Part shown: positions 25,140 through 36,900 of the stretch, piece by piece
Position numbering within the stretch: position 1 is the stretch's first letter
Layout: each line of letters starts with the position of its first letter
Assembly (NCBI GenBank): GCA_008973525.1
Contig: WACJ01000345.1
Span: 62,001 to 126,000, forward strand
From: Stenopsyche tienmushanensis
Taxonomy: Eukaryota; Arthropoda; Insecta; Trichoptera; Stenopsychidae
Reading direction: 5' to 3'
Length of the DNA stretch: 64,000 nucleotides
Notes under the pieces: model-generated
Seen by the model: only the letters and a program-made list of their open reading frames with translations
Databases searched by the model: none
Told to the model about the DNA's origin: nothing
Translations under genes and position numbers: made by a program

Positions 25140-25434
25140 AGATCTTCCTGAATACGGCGGTTAATAGCCATACATAGACGTGACCTCTTGCCATCCCTTT
25201 CCTATATTTTTAATCGCATGATGAATACTAAAATTCTTTAAACGATTTTCCATCGTCGAGCGTTAGTATTGCTTGAGCAAATGTAGTTTTTAAATAAAAG
25301 CCTTTAAATGTGGCAAAAGCTCCCGGGTCCATGGGTCGCAAAATACTGGTGGTATTAGGGGGTAAATACACGATTTTAACATTAGGAAATTTTCGATGTG
25401 TGGTGGATGTTCTTCCTAAGTCGAGGACTACCTG
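25140..25434 (-). mobile_element. Tigger/pogo-type element, deletion derivative
   Basis: The right end reads, in reverse, CAGGTAGTCCTCGACTTAGG with TA outside (25435-25436). On the minus strand this end is followed almost directly by the C-terminal part of a DDE transposase of the Tigger/jerky class: FPNVKIVYLPPNTTSILRPM, then DPGAFATFKGFYLKTTFAQA and LDDGKSFKEF before a stop. PPNTTS-x-x-x-PMD-x-G is the family hallmark around the last catalytic Asp. The N-terminal DNA-binding half and earlier catalytic residues are absent. The left terminus is not recognisable. The same family is present at 56107-56795. Confidence 0.8.
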
Positions 25435-25436
25435 TA

Positions 25437-26635
25437 CATCCAAATACAAGGAAAACATGGTACTGAAAATAGAAACTGTTAAATCTGTATTTTTTAATAT
25501 AGGCATCTCCACTATATATAATACTACGTAACAAATCAATCTCATTTTTAGAAATGCAGAAATAAATACAAGTATACTGAAAGTTCCAACTCAAAATAAA
25601 ATAAAGGACAATAAAAATATTTTTATTCAAATACCCAGGAAAAGACATTATCTACTAATAGCCATTCATTTACTACGTCACACAATATTATATCAAACAT
25701 CTCATCTCTTACTTTTTAATGAATTATGAAGTAAAATCACTAAATGTAAAAATTCTTCAGCCAAAGATCCTATATAAATATTGGAGATCATCTAAAAGTC
25801 AATCAATTTATTTTACCTCATTTCATAGTTTTCTTACACAAAGATATCTCAAAAATAATACACTTGCGATGATTTTTTGTGAATATTAAGATTACTAAAC
25901 AGCATATATCAATTTCAGGTTTATTTACATATAATACAACAATTTAATTTCAGTTTTAAGTTGAATTTTATGAAAATGAAATACAAAAACTTCCAAAATA
26001 AATAATAACTCCCATAGAAATTTTTTCATCTTATTTTACGATTTGTAATTAACATTGTTTCGAGTCCAAGTGATCAGTATCAACGATATTATTCAAGACA
26101 TTTGTGCCCTTAAAATTGACACAAAACATATAAAAACCGATGGTTCAGTTGCTATTTTCCAACATTTAAATTATCCTTTAATTTATGAAAACCAATTCTT
26201 CAAAAAATCAATCAAACTCTCTGTTCTTGCTATAAACTTAAAATTGTTTAAATATATTTTGCTTATTTCATTGTTAAATAAATACCTTTCTGATACAAAT
26301 TTGCACATCCTTCGCACTGAAGTAGTGACAATCATAGATTTCCCTTTGAACTATCTATTTTGAAATTACAATAAGCAATATTTATCGAATTGATTTAATA
26401 CAATTAAAAGTTCTTAAATAGCAAATAGTCAATTATAAAAGAATATTATAATCATTTATATTCACTTCAATAACTATATTTTTTCAAATTCTTTACTCAT
26501 TTATGCATAAGAAAATATATTTGTTGAAAAAAAGTATAATAATACAAATAAAATGTGTTTTTATTGAATTTTATTATATTAAATAGACAGATTAGTTAAC
26601 CTTAGATGGCAATTTTTAATTTTAATTTTATAGAG
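25437..26635. other. intergenic, nothing recognisable
   Basis: AT-rich. A 102-codon plus-strand frame at 26055-26363 starts with TTG, has no recognisable domain and no codon-use contrast with its surroundings, so I do not call it a gene. Confidence 0.35.
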
Positions 26636-26888
26636 CAGCGGTTCTTAAACAGGGGTCCGCAGACCCCTGGAGGCCCACAAAGCCATTACTGGGAGTCCAC
26701 AGTTATAAAAAATACATTTGCCTATACTTGAACAGGATATTTGAATGGAATTATTTACAGAAAACATTGTAAAAAAATCTATTTTGATTAAGAAATGTTT
26801 GGAAAGTTAAGTCACAAAGTTGGAATGGGATCCGCAAAAAAAAATTGTTCAAGGGGTTCTGCAGACTACATTAGTTTAAGAACCGCTG
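26636..26888. mobile_element. hAT-type MITE, copy 2
   Basis: It begins CAGCGGTTCTTAAACAGGGG and ends GTTTAAGAACCGCTG (26874-26888), a clean inverted repeat of about 15 bp, and shares internal blocks with 18245-18452. Flanking octamers TTATAGAG and ATAAGGAG agree at only 5 of 8 positions, so the target duplication has decayed. No coding capacity. It lies about 360 bp beyond the cyclin L stop codon. Confidence 0.85.
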
Positions 26889-27252
26889 ATAAGGAGTGAA
26901 TATTTTTTTCATAACCCATAGATTGCTCTCATTTTTCTTATTATATACAGCAAATTTTTCCAGTTTTTCACTAAAAAATGTTATTAACACTGATATTTTT
27001 GATTAGCGTCCACGATTTAAAAAATAGGATATCAAAGATGTCTTAATTTTGAATTACACTGACAAATGTTATGAACTGAAAGAAGGGTAATGATGTTGAG
27101 CCCTAATGTTTCCAGCCTCGAAAGAAACGGTCACTCGAGCGCAATGAACATTGGCTTTCGAGACTTGACCGCATTCGTGATTCTGCATAATCTCTGTTTC
27201 GAGATCGGTGAGGACGCTCGGCATCCAAGCTGTTATGAGTTGTTCTTAAATT

Positions 27253-28551
27253 TCAGTATTTTCTCTTGTCATCTCTTTCTTTGGACCTGGACCGATCTCG
27301 GTGATGGTGTTTTGAAGTTCTGTTCCGCGATCGACGAGGAGAAGGGGATCGCTGCTTTTTATGTCTGTCCTTTCTGTCATAAGGGGAGCGTGACCTTCTC
27401 GTTTCATGTTTGTACTTTCGACCGTGATGTTTGAGAGGAGGTGTTGTCGATTTAGATGAATTGTTCTTTTCTCTCTTTTCGTCTTTACCGGAGGATGAAT
27501 TTGAATGCGAAACAGAAGCAGCACTCTCAGCTCTCTCTTTTGAGCTCTCCGCGGACTTGTTAGTAGCCGCTGCACTCGGCCCGAGTTTGCCAGAGTTGAT
27601 GAACTTGTTCGCTTGGTATATCCTCTTAAGGTCTTCAATCTTCCGTTCTAACTCTTCGGCGTTTACCTTAGGTCTCGCATATAATTTGAGAATTTGCGCA
27701 CAAACATCTCGAACATCCTCTTCCTTGACTGAGAAAAGAGAGAACCAGTGTGGGGAATTCGGAAGTGGTAAGTTGATCTTGCGGGCAGTCAAGTATATGC
27801 AGGCGCATGCTATTGTCTCTGGTTGGTAACGCACGAAAACATCTGTTCTCAGAGCATCATTCATGTAATTCCACGAGAGCTGCATTAACTGCTTGTTTTT
27901 CTCATAGGTGAGCACTTGAAGGTAAACAACGATCAACTTGTGCGGATGTTTGACATGGACACAGAAACCCAGCTCCTTGAGGATCCTTCTCTCTGCTTTG
28001 ATGACTTGGTTTTTGAGCTCGACATAGTTCGTGTCGAGAATAACTGGGGTGATCGGCCTCTGTGCCCTCACTTGTTTGATGTGGTGGAAAACATTGATGA
28101 CGTCTCTGATCCTGCAGGGCTTCTCTTCGACTTTCGACGCGAGATAGATGCTTCCCATGGCTATAACCTCCATCGGGTAACGCACAAAAGATTTGGAATA
28201 GTAGAAACGTTGCAAATACACTTGTCCTGTAGCCATTGCAACTTGAGGAAGTCGTAGCAAAATTCCGGCTGTCTGTAGCAATTCGCAAGCGAGAGAACGC
28301 AGATCGGCCTCGGCGTCCGGGTGGAGCCCGTCGGCTTGGGAAGGCGTCCGAGCAAGAGTCTCTCGAGGTAACAGGCAGTTCTGTAGAGTAAGTACAATCC
28401 GACCATACCGCTTCCCACTGGTTGCAGCAGCCGCAGTCGTTGTCGTTAGAGTCGTGGTAGAGCCTGCACTCGAATTTGTGCTTGCACCAACGGGAGCTGC
28501 CACCGCCCCCGTTGCCGCCATCGTTGTCGTTTGCGTTTGCGTTTGACTCAT
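27253..28551 (-). CDS. CycL: cyclin L (CDK11/12-partner cyclin with RS tail), single exon
   Basis: An intact 432-codon frame. Residues 1-45 are low-complexity Thr/Ala. [18 protein letters not shown] (about 49-66) is the conserved cyclin L entry. Cyclin box 1 covers about 88-190 ([31 protein letters not shown], with the KVEE box) and cyclin box 2 about 200-295 ([25 protein letters not shown]). From about 385 an arginine/serine-rich tail ([38 protein letters not shown]) is expected to target nuclear speckles. Cyclin L proteins partner CDK11/CDK12-class kinases in transcription and pre-mRNA splicing. The tail is shorter than in many homologues. The frame resumes after the TGA with more Arg/Ser-rich codons (see findings). 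No intron interrupts it, unlike the genes to its right, so a retrocopy origin is possible, although no poly(A) remnant or target duplication is evident. It is GC-richer than its surroundings. Confidence 0.95.
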   Translation of the reverse strand: MSQTQTQTTTMAATGAVAAPVGASTNSSAGSTTTLTTTTAAAATSGKRYGRIVLTLQNCLLPRETLARTPSQADGLHPDAEADLRSLACELLQTAGILLRLPQVAMATGQVYLQRFYYSKSFVRYPMEVIAMGSIYLASKVEEKPCRIRDVINVFHHIKQVRAQRPITPVILDTNYVELKNQVIKAERRILKELGFCVHVKHPHKLIVVYLQVLTYEKNKQLMQLSWNYMNDALRTDVFVRYQPETIACACIYLTARKINLPLPNSPHWFSLFSVKEEDVRDVCAQILKLYARPKVNAEELERKIEDLKRIYQANKFINSGKLGPSAAATNKSAESSKERAESAASVSHSNSSSGKDEKREKNNSSKSTTPPLKHHGRKYKHETRRSRSPYDRKDRHKKQRSPSPRRSRNRTSKHHHRDRSRSKERDDKRKY

Positions 28552-30498
28552 ACTCGACTAACCTAACAACCTAGCATCTTGACAGATCGACACAATTACT
28601 TAATAACATGGCCATAACGCTTCAAAAAGTGACCATACATGATGGTAGTTAAAACCACAAACAAGCTCACCCCTTTTTTTAAATTCATTTAGTTAATATG
28701 AATACATTTATTCACACATCTTTAAATACTCAAATAAAATATTTATATAATAATTTCAAGTTCTTGAAATTTATTTTTAGCTTTCATAATACAATCGGCC
28801 TATTGATCGTTACCAAACGCATATTTTATGAATATGAAAATATTTCGTTATGAAGTCTTTCCGACCATTCATGGATTTTTTTCATTTTGACAACATGGAA
28901 AAATGGGAAGTATTTATATAAATAAGTCTTATATTGCAACACATCTATTTATTTTATAAAACTTGTACATATCCTCTTAGATATTAATGTTAAAAACATT
29001 CCAAACCATTGTTAACCAACACTCAGAAGTCAGAAACATCTTCCAGAATTTATATAATTAATGTGAACACTTTAGGATATTAAAAAAAATACATTGACTT
29101 TTCATTTAATTATACAATTATTTCATTGTGAAATTACATATTGGTTTAATAAGACGTTCAATAAATCCGTCATGCATGATTAAATTCATTTTTATAAGCC
29201 AACGCTAAATTATTTTTGAGGTAAATATACAAATTTGAACAATTGACATCAATAAATATACATTGAATCATTGGTTAATATAAATATATTTTTTAACGAG
29301 AAAACACCAGATTGCATTGAAAAAACAGAGATCTATTTCCATAAAAAGTCAATCAAAAGAATTGAGCCATACCTTTTCTCATATATTCAACTAAATTTTA
29401 AAAATACAATTTCTTGCATAAATTATTCATGCTTGAGCAATTTTATATAACCCTACCGTAGCCAATTTATTGCTTAAAAATATAACGTGAAATTTTAGTT
29501 TAAAAAATCAAAACAGAAACAATGAAATTACAGTGCATCTGGTGGTAATTATTCAAAGGCACAAAAGTACATAAATATGTTAAATTATTGATTTAACATT
29601 TGCAATATATTTTTTTTAATAAATATCGAATTTTGAAAACTCCAAAGTTTGCACTTGGAGCGAGGCGTTATGGAGATATTTAATAGATAAATAATGTTGC
29701 AGTCTGATGCAGACACTTGAATTGACAGATTTTAATTTAAATTTGAATAGAATTAATTTAAAAATATGATTGGGCCATTAAATAAAACTTATTTAATGCA
29801 GGTCAATTTCTCTACAAACAATATGATAATTTGGGACAAAGATATTTAATAATATTCAATGAAATTTAAAAACTCACTACTCTTTCTCGTACAATCTCCA
29901 CGCACGAGAAATGCAGCCCTTTATTCGATTTACATATGATATTGAAATCATGATTTTCCCATTTCACTGTTCGAGGAAGCAGTTGTTGACAATTTTTTAA
30001 AAATAAATATACCCGGAATACAGAGTAATATGCGAGCTCACTATAATTAATTCAATTTCAATAAGACACTAAATACAATTCATGTTTAAATAAGAGTATC
30101 AATTTAAATAAGGGATAAACATTATATAACAAGCAAATATCCAATAATGCAATTTAAAGACGATGTAAATTTCAACATTAATGTTAATTATCTTTTTTAC
30201 ATATTATAATTTAGAAGCACTTTTAACTATTGAGTTTGATTTACTATATACTCAACTAAATATTTAAAAACGATATAACCTTTATTGCACTAGTTTATTT
30301 TCAAAAACAATAAACAACATATGTACTACCGTTTATCATAATTCTAGTCCATTTCAACATTTTATTTATTAACAATTTTACATGTTCTCTATTTTATATA
30401 ATGTTATAATTAATGTTAAAATTGCAATGTAACTTTTCACATTTGTATTATGTAACTAGAGTAATTGTCAATCACAAAAGTAATTATTAGATGATCAG
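28552..30498. other. intergenic between cyclin L 5' end and EFR3 3' end
   Basis: The first about 100 bp hold the presumed 5' UTR/promoter of the minus-strand cyclin L gene. The remainder is very AT-rich, with no reading frame, RNA gene or transposon end that I can support. Confidence 0.45.
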
Positions 30499-30787
30499 CA
30501 GTGGCGGATTTCCCTATAGGCACGCACTTCAGGTCTTGTAAATTCAGGGGACTTCAAGTAGTTTTTAACCCATCACTAATTCAAGAGACATTCGCATTCC
30601 TTGAAATAAACAATTTTACTTTTACAAACACAAGAGAGTTTACTGAAAAAGTAGGCCTTCTACCGCCTACCTGCTCTGCAAAAATGAAACTGCGCATATC
30701 AAGGGCTGAAAGAGAGTTGAATGTTTATCCCAGACCAAAAAACTGAATGGACCCAGGGGGGGCTCTCAAGTGCTAAATTCGCCACTG
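30499..30787. mobile_element. hAT-type MITE with perfect 8-bp target duplication
   Basis: It begins CAGTGGCGGATTT and ends AAATTCGCCACTG, inverted repeats of about 13 bp with one mismatch. ATGATCAG flanks it exactly on both sides (30491-30498 and 30788-30795). The perfect duplication suggests this is the youngest datable insertion in the window. Unusually for a 289-bp MITE, one plus-strand frame stays open for about 81 codons from within the left end (30501-30746), with a protein-like segment (LRISRAERELNVYPRPKN). It resembles no transposase I know and could be a fragment of a parental element or a captured exon. Confidence 0.9.
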
Positions 30788-30986
30788 ATGATCAGAGAAA
30801 AATATCAAGTAAGATATTAATTTTCCGAATTTAATATTGTGATTTTTTTTCATGAGATCATTGCAAAGTATTGAAAAAAATGAACACAGCATTTAGACAT
30901 AAGATTATATTTCATGATAAATAAGTAAGATTACCTTATACCTCTCCCAAAGATTATTAAATATAGGATATACCTTACTAGTATAT

Positions 30987-33900
30987 TTAATAGAGAAACA
31001 TTTCAGGAAAATATCGTTCGTATGCGGGAACATTTTGTTGGTGTCCTCTAAAGCTTTTATGACAGCTCCCAACTCTCGTCAAAACAGATTCAGTAATGTT
31101 TGGACTTGTGATACTATCCGGTAAGGTAACATTGACAGGTTCAGAGTCCAAAGCATTAAATATTTCTCTTAGCTTGTATTGTAGATCGTGCTGAAGAAAA
31201 AATATGAGATAAAAGAAGCGAGTAAAATTATAAATTTAAAAAAGAAGAAATGCTTACTTTTGGCTGAGTCATGTTTTGTAATTCACTAAACGTTGCGGTT
31301 CGGAATGTTTGAGCAAGACGACGAGCGTGCTCTTCTTTTTCCTTTCCACGAGCTTCTCCATTTTCAGCGAGCACCCGACGCATACACTCAAAAGTTAGTT
31401 CAGATGGTGGAGGTTTCTGCTGCAATATATATGTATAACAAAAATCAGTCAAAAATATTTAAAAATTAATTAAATTTAAATTTTACATACTCTTTGTACG
31501 CCAGGTGAACTAGAAACACTGTCGACATCTGTGTTTGGATTCGTGGATAAATCAGCAATGCTGTCACGTCCATGAGTTCCTGCCATTTTATATATTTATT
31601 TATATTTGAATATATTTTAATAAATATACTTTTCTTACACAGTAAATAAATTCTTTATTATAAATGATCGTATCGACATACACATATAAGATTTGGAGAT
31701 AAGACATGTATAGTAATATAAATAAAACCCTCAATATAGTTCATTCGTATTTTTAGTAGATAATTCTTATTTATTTATTTCCATAGTTTTGCATATTATC
31801 AATCGTAAAATAAAGCAACATATAAAGAAAAAATTATGACTGAAAAAAAAATAAAGAGAATATTTAAAGTTAGCCCCCCTTTTCTTTCAAAATATAAAGT
31901 TAGATGGATGAAAATATAAATACTTCAATTTTAATTACTATGGATTAATTTAAATATACAATTTTTAAAAAATATGAAGTAAAATAGTAATAACATTTCT
32001 GCATATATGTATTTTGTATTTTTTTAAACAAAATTAAAAATTGGGGTTCATCCCTAAAAAAGAAAGATCCAGAACAATTCACCCTGCCTCTACGCTCATT
32101 GATACCGCCAATAGGAAAACTATCATACATAATTATTACAAACCTCTTGCTAATAAAGTATTTATTTAATTGTGATATTTGGATAAAAAAATTAATTAAG
32201 ATGATGGTTTGTTTTTATTACCTGCTTCTACCCAACTATGTCTATGATGACTTAAATGATGAATACTGGTTCCACCAGTATACGGACAAGCGGCTTGTAA
32301 TCTAGATGAATCGATACCACAAGCTTTCAGACATTCACAAAGTGCTAGCTGGAAAGTATTTTGAAAATGGTTTTCAACTGATTTTAAATATTCTATTGTG
32401 GGTATTATATAATAGCATAAATCTGAAATATACCTGATCAATCATTAGATAAGGCATTTTGGATGGCGATGGACATTCATCATACTCATCAGATAGAGAT
32501 GGCAATAAATGTGATGCATCATTAATTCTCGCTTCAATTATCTGTATTAAAAAAATTATCCATTTTGTTGATCAAAAAAATATTAACTTTTATATTAAAA
32601 GAAACTATTTTAGTCCTTATAAATCTAATATGAACCTTTTTAGCGTAATCAGCAAGCGGAGGTAAAGACACCGCATGAGGGACCAAAGCCAAAAGTGCAG
32701 CAGCCAGGGCATGTAACTGATAACGACGGGTACGAGATAATGCCGGGTTAGTAAGCGCCAGTTGTTGAACTCTGAAATTAAAAATAGGATGAAACGAATA
32801 AGATATAAACATAAACTTTAATCTATATAAAAAAACAGTTCATAAAACAAGAGGTTATCAACATAAAATATTATAAACGCACATCCTGTTTTAGTATGAT
32901 TTATTAATTTCAGTTATCCAATAGGATCGATAAATTTTCAAATTTACTTCTTTAATAGAAAAATCATTTTAGAAAAAATAACAAACCCCAAAACAAATTG
33001 TAGCATATCAGAAACGGTCTCTTCTGATGCTAATTCAACACATAACAGAGCCAGCGTGGTATATATTGCTTCTATATTTTCTGCGGTATTGTTTTCAATT
33101 TGCAAGCCTGTAAAAAATAAAATAAAAACAATATATACTTTTATAAATAAAATACAATTAAATAAAGATTATTTATAATTTCACTTTAGGTACTGGCTAT
33201 AACGTTGCAAGTTATTTTAAATGCATGTGTCGTTCCTTAGTTAGACATTATAATTGACAAATTACTAAAAGAATAAAATAATATAAATTTTATTAAAAGA
33301 ATTTAAAAGAATTGTATTGAAATTTTTACAATCCAACAACGTATAAAAATTAATCTTTGTTTGTTCATATTTAATGCACTACCATATCGTTCATCCGATT
33401 GCGATAAAACTTTGTCAACATATTGTTTACACTTACGGGAATAACATAGGCACAGTAAAAATATTTTTCGTGTATGCAATTTGTTATGTGAGACGTTTAG
33501 CATATGAACTATACCGTATGGTAAATAAAGCACTATAACCGTCGATTTGTTATGTATTTGCCAAGAGTTTGTTCTTCAGTGGACACACCAACAAAACATA
33601 ACGTTCAATTATTCATTCAGTTAGTTCATCGTTCAATATAAAAATTATATTTTAATGCTGAAAATTGGCGTGCTTATAATTCCTCTTCGAAATATAAATC
33701 CACTGCGGCATGTAGCAATGGTACTATGCTTTTAGTGAAAAAAATGATGAATAATATCATCGAAGCTACAGTTTGAAATTAAAAATTTCAAGAAGATATT
33801 GCGTCCCAATGATTCCTACTGATATGCTATTTAAATTGAAATGTGTGCAGTTTCCGGTGTGAGCACCAACAAAGCACAGGAACACACAGGGTATGCGTGC

Positions 33901-36900
33901 ATACTTCTCACATGGATAGCTGTATATGAACTGCTCACCCCTTTCTCATTTATTATCTGACGGTACGCACCACACGGATAAATATTTTGTTTCTAAAAGT
34001 ACTTCATTAGCACGACATAAGCATAATCTTTGAGACAGGGAAAAAATATAGAAAGTCTCCTGCTCAACTAAAAGAACAAAGTGAAAAATGAAAAACAGGG
34101 GACTTATGAAATCGAATGCAGTCTGTATCATGTCATACATTGAACAAATCAGTAGATAGCCGCCTACAAGGTGATATTAGATTCCACGTTCATGAGTCCG
34201 TCATGAGACTCGAGTGGCAATGCAACGCATGCCGGATAATCACTAGTACATATATAATAAAATAAGCCTTACCTTCAAACAAAGAAGAATATATGGCAGG
34301 TCCATGTTTGTTAATAAATATTAAATCAGGACGAGATGATTTTTCCAGATTCAACTCTAGATCCGCAACATGTATACTGTAATTTAAAATGATGAAAACA
34401 CAGCTTTTAATTTGGATTGTGAATATATATATATATTAATATGCAGTAATTCTATGACCAAAAGTAAATTTTGTTACTCAAAATATCATAAAGACGTACA
34501 TTTTTTATCTCTAAATAAAAATGAAAACGCAATTGAATATTGTGAATTATATAAATATACAAATGTTAATATGAATGTATACCTCATGATATTTAATCTA
34601 TCAAGGTTATGACGTCTATCTATAAGTTGATGGAGTATTTGTTGAACCAAAATTCTTGTTTCCGAACCTGGTGCTCCAGACATTTTTAGCAATGGCTCCA
34701 AAAATGATATTGGGAATGCTTTACTAAGTTGAGTAGTTTTGTATTTACTACCGACCTTAAATACAAAACATATTTTAACAATGTTAACTGCTTACACTGT
34801 AATTAAAACCAGCATAATTAAATTATAAATGTAGAATTACCTTCAATAAACTTTTAAGTAAAATACTTTGCAGCATTATATCTCCCTTTTTAGGCTTTTG
34901 TTTACTAGGGCCAGTAGGCTGGAAAGGAACCTTAGACATAATGAACATCATGATGTCGATCTTCTGATAATCTGGTAGATGGTTTGCAAATTCACCAAGA
35001 CCATTTATCAACGCTTCTTGATACTGCTTCTCATCTGTTTCATGCTGAAATTGTTATTTTTTTTAAATATTTATCTTTGTACATAATTAGAGCATAACTA
35101 GGATATGAAGCACCCGTGGCAAGTATCTAACATAACGTCATACATACATACAATATCTTAAATACTATTATAATGTATGTTTTAAAATAATATACAAAGA
35201 TAGTCCCAAAAGTACCCGACCTAACGTATAGATGGCAGTTACTGTTGTAAAAAAAATACAATGATTGAAAATATCTAGACGCTACGTTGCTTCTGTGATC
35301 GTACAGATTATAGAAAATGTCGCAAAAGGCTCTAAAAGAAGACGGAGTGGCCATAAGTTTTGTATGCTCAATCGGTCCGCTTTTTGGACTGCTGATATGA
35401 TAAATGTACACCTTGCGATCGGATGCCATACCCGAACATAACAATAATGAAGAAAATATATAAAAATCAATGTGTCTGATCCAAAATTTGCTAATATAAA
35501 CAAAGCTTTTTGTCAACTATGCCAAGAGGCGATAATGCCATCAATCAAAGGTCTGTCCGAAGTCCGATGTCTGTCCGACCCGCTTTGCTAAGGTAAACAA
35601 AGCCTTTTGTCAACTATGCCAAGAGGCAGTAATGGCATGCCCAGTTTTGCTAGTTGCAATAAATATTTACATGAAATTTTGTTTTTTTTCTGTAGTCTCA
35701 GGAATAATTACTTTGTGGACAAGCCTCATTCTTTGAAAATGTATAATTATACTAAACAACCACACTTTTCAAAATATTATTTTATGATAATTTTTAGAAA
35801 AATGATGTCTTACCTCTGAGTCACGAGTAACAGAAGCTCTCAAATGTGTTAGAAGACAATTTATGATTTCTAAAACTGATGGTCCTAAAATTTTAATTTC
35901 ATAATGTAATTACCAATTTCAATCGTATAAAATAACATCACGAAACGCTAACATACCGACACTTTCACCAGCAGCAATTGCTATAATTTTTGCCAAGACC
36001 TCTGCAACGGCTGTCCTCACTCTTGCGCTCTCATTACTGCCTGGCAATGTTCTATTAGTTACGTTAAGAGTGGCAATACTTTGATCATTAGGCAACTTTT
36101 GCTCATCGTCTAAATGTGTCATTAAAGTCTCGATGACAGTATAAGAATATTGAGCCTATAAATAAAAATTAAATTAAAGGGGAATAATTAGAAAGAAAAT
36201 ATATTTATGTAAACTAATAATCACACAGAATTATACCTGAATTGAGAACATGATTATTCTAAAAGTATGAATAGCAAAATCATTTGGTACCCATAGCTTA
36301 TGAAGATCAAAATGCCTGAAAAATAACCATTTCAATATTATTAGAATTTTATGATATGATAATTTTATAATCAACAATATCTGTAAATTGAAAAAATATC
36401 ATATTTAAGAATAAAATTACCGGAGCACTGGTCTTAATACGCTCTTTATATGTCCAAAACTAGCTCTCCCTACAAGCTCTCGTAAGCAAGACTCTGCTAA
36501 AGCAGGCGGAGTGCTTATTTCGCCACTTCCCACTTCGTGGTTTACACTTGAGCCTTCATTTTTTGTGTCATATTTACTGTTCTAAAATAAAATATTTCAA
36601 TATACATTTTGATTTTTTTTATTTTTGTTACTTTAGTTAAGAAATTAAAATCAATAAATATATACCTGCATATTATATAAGAGAGATGGAACAATTTTAT
36701 CCATGTGCTGAGCTTCCCAAATATTTTCTACTAAGTCATCCGACACAGTTTTTCTAACAACTCCCTATAATTAATACAATTTTGGAAAAAATAAACAGAT
36801 CCAAACAGAATTTATTAAAGGCTCAATTGGACTAAAAACATCTTTATAAAAACAATAATGCAAAAATTCAATTTTACCTGCAATCCTTTAATTCCTGCTA

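Noticed and set aside
26055..26363. 102-codon plus-strand frame
   Set aside because: TTG start only, no recognisable domain, composition equal to the flanks.
27431..28257. Plus-strand frames opposite cyclin L
   Set aside because: Shadows of the real minus-strand coding sequence.
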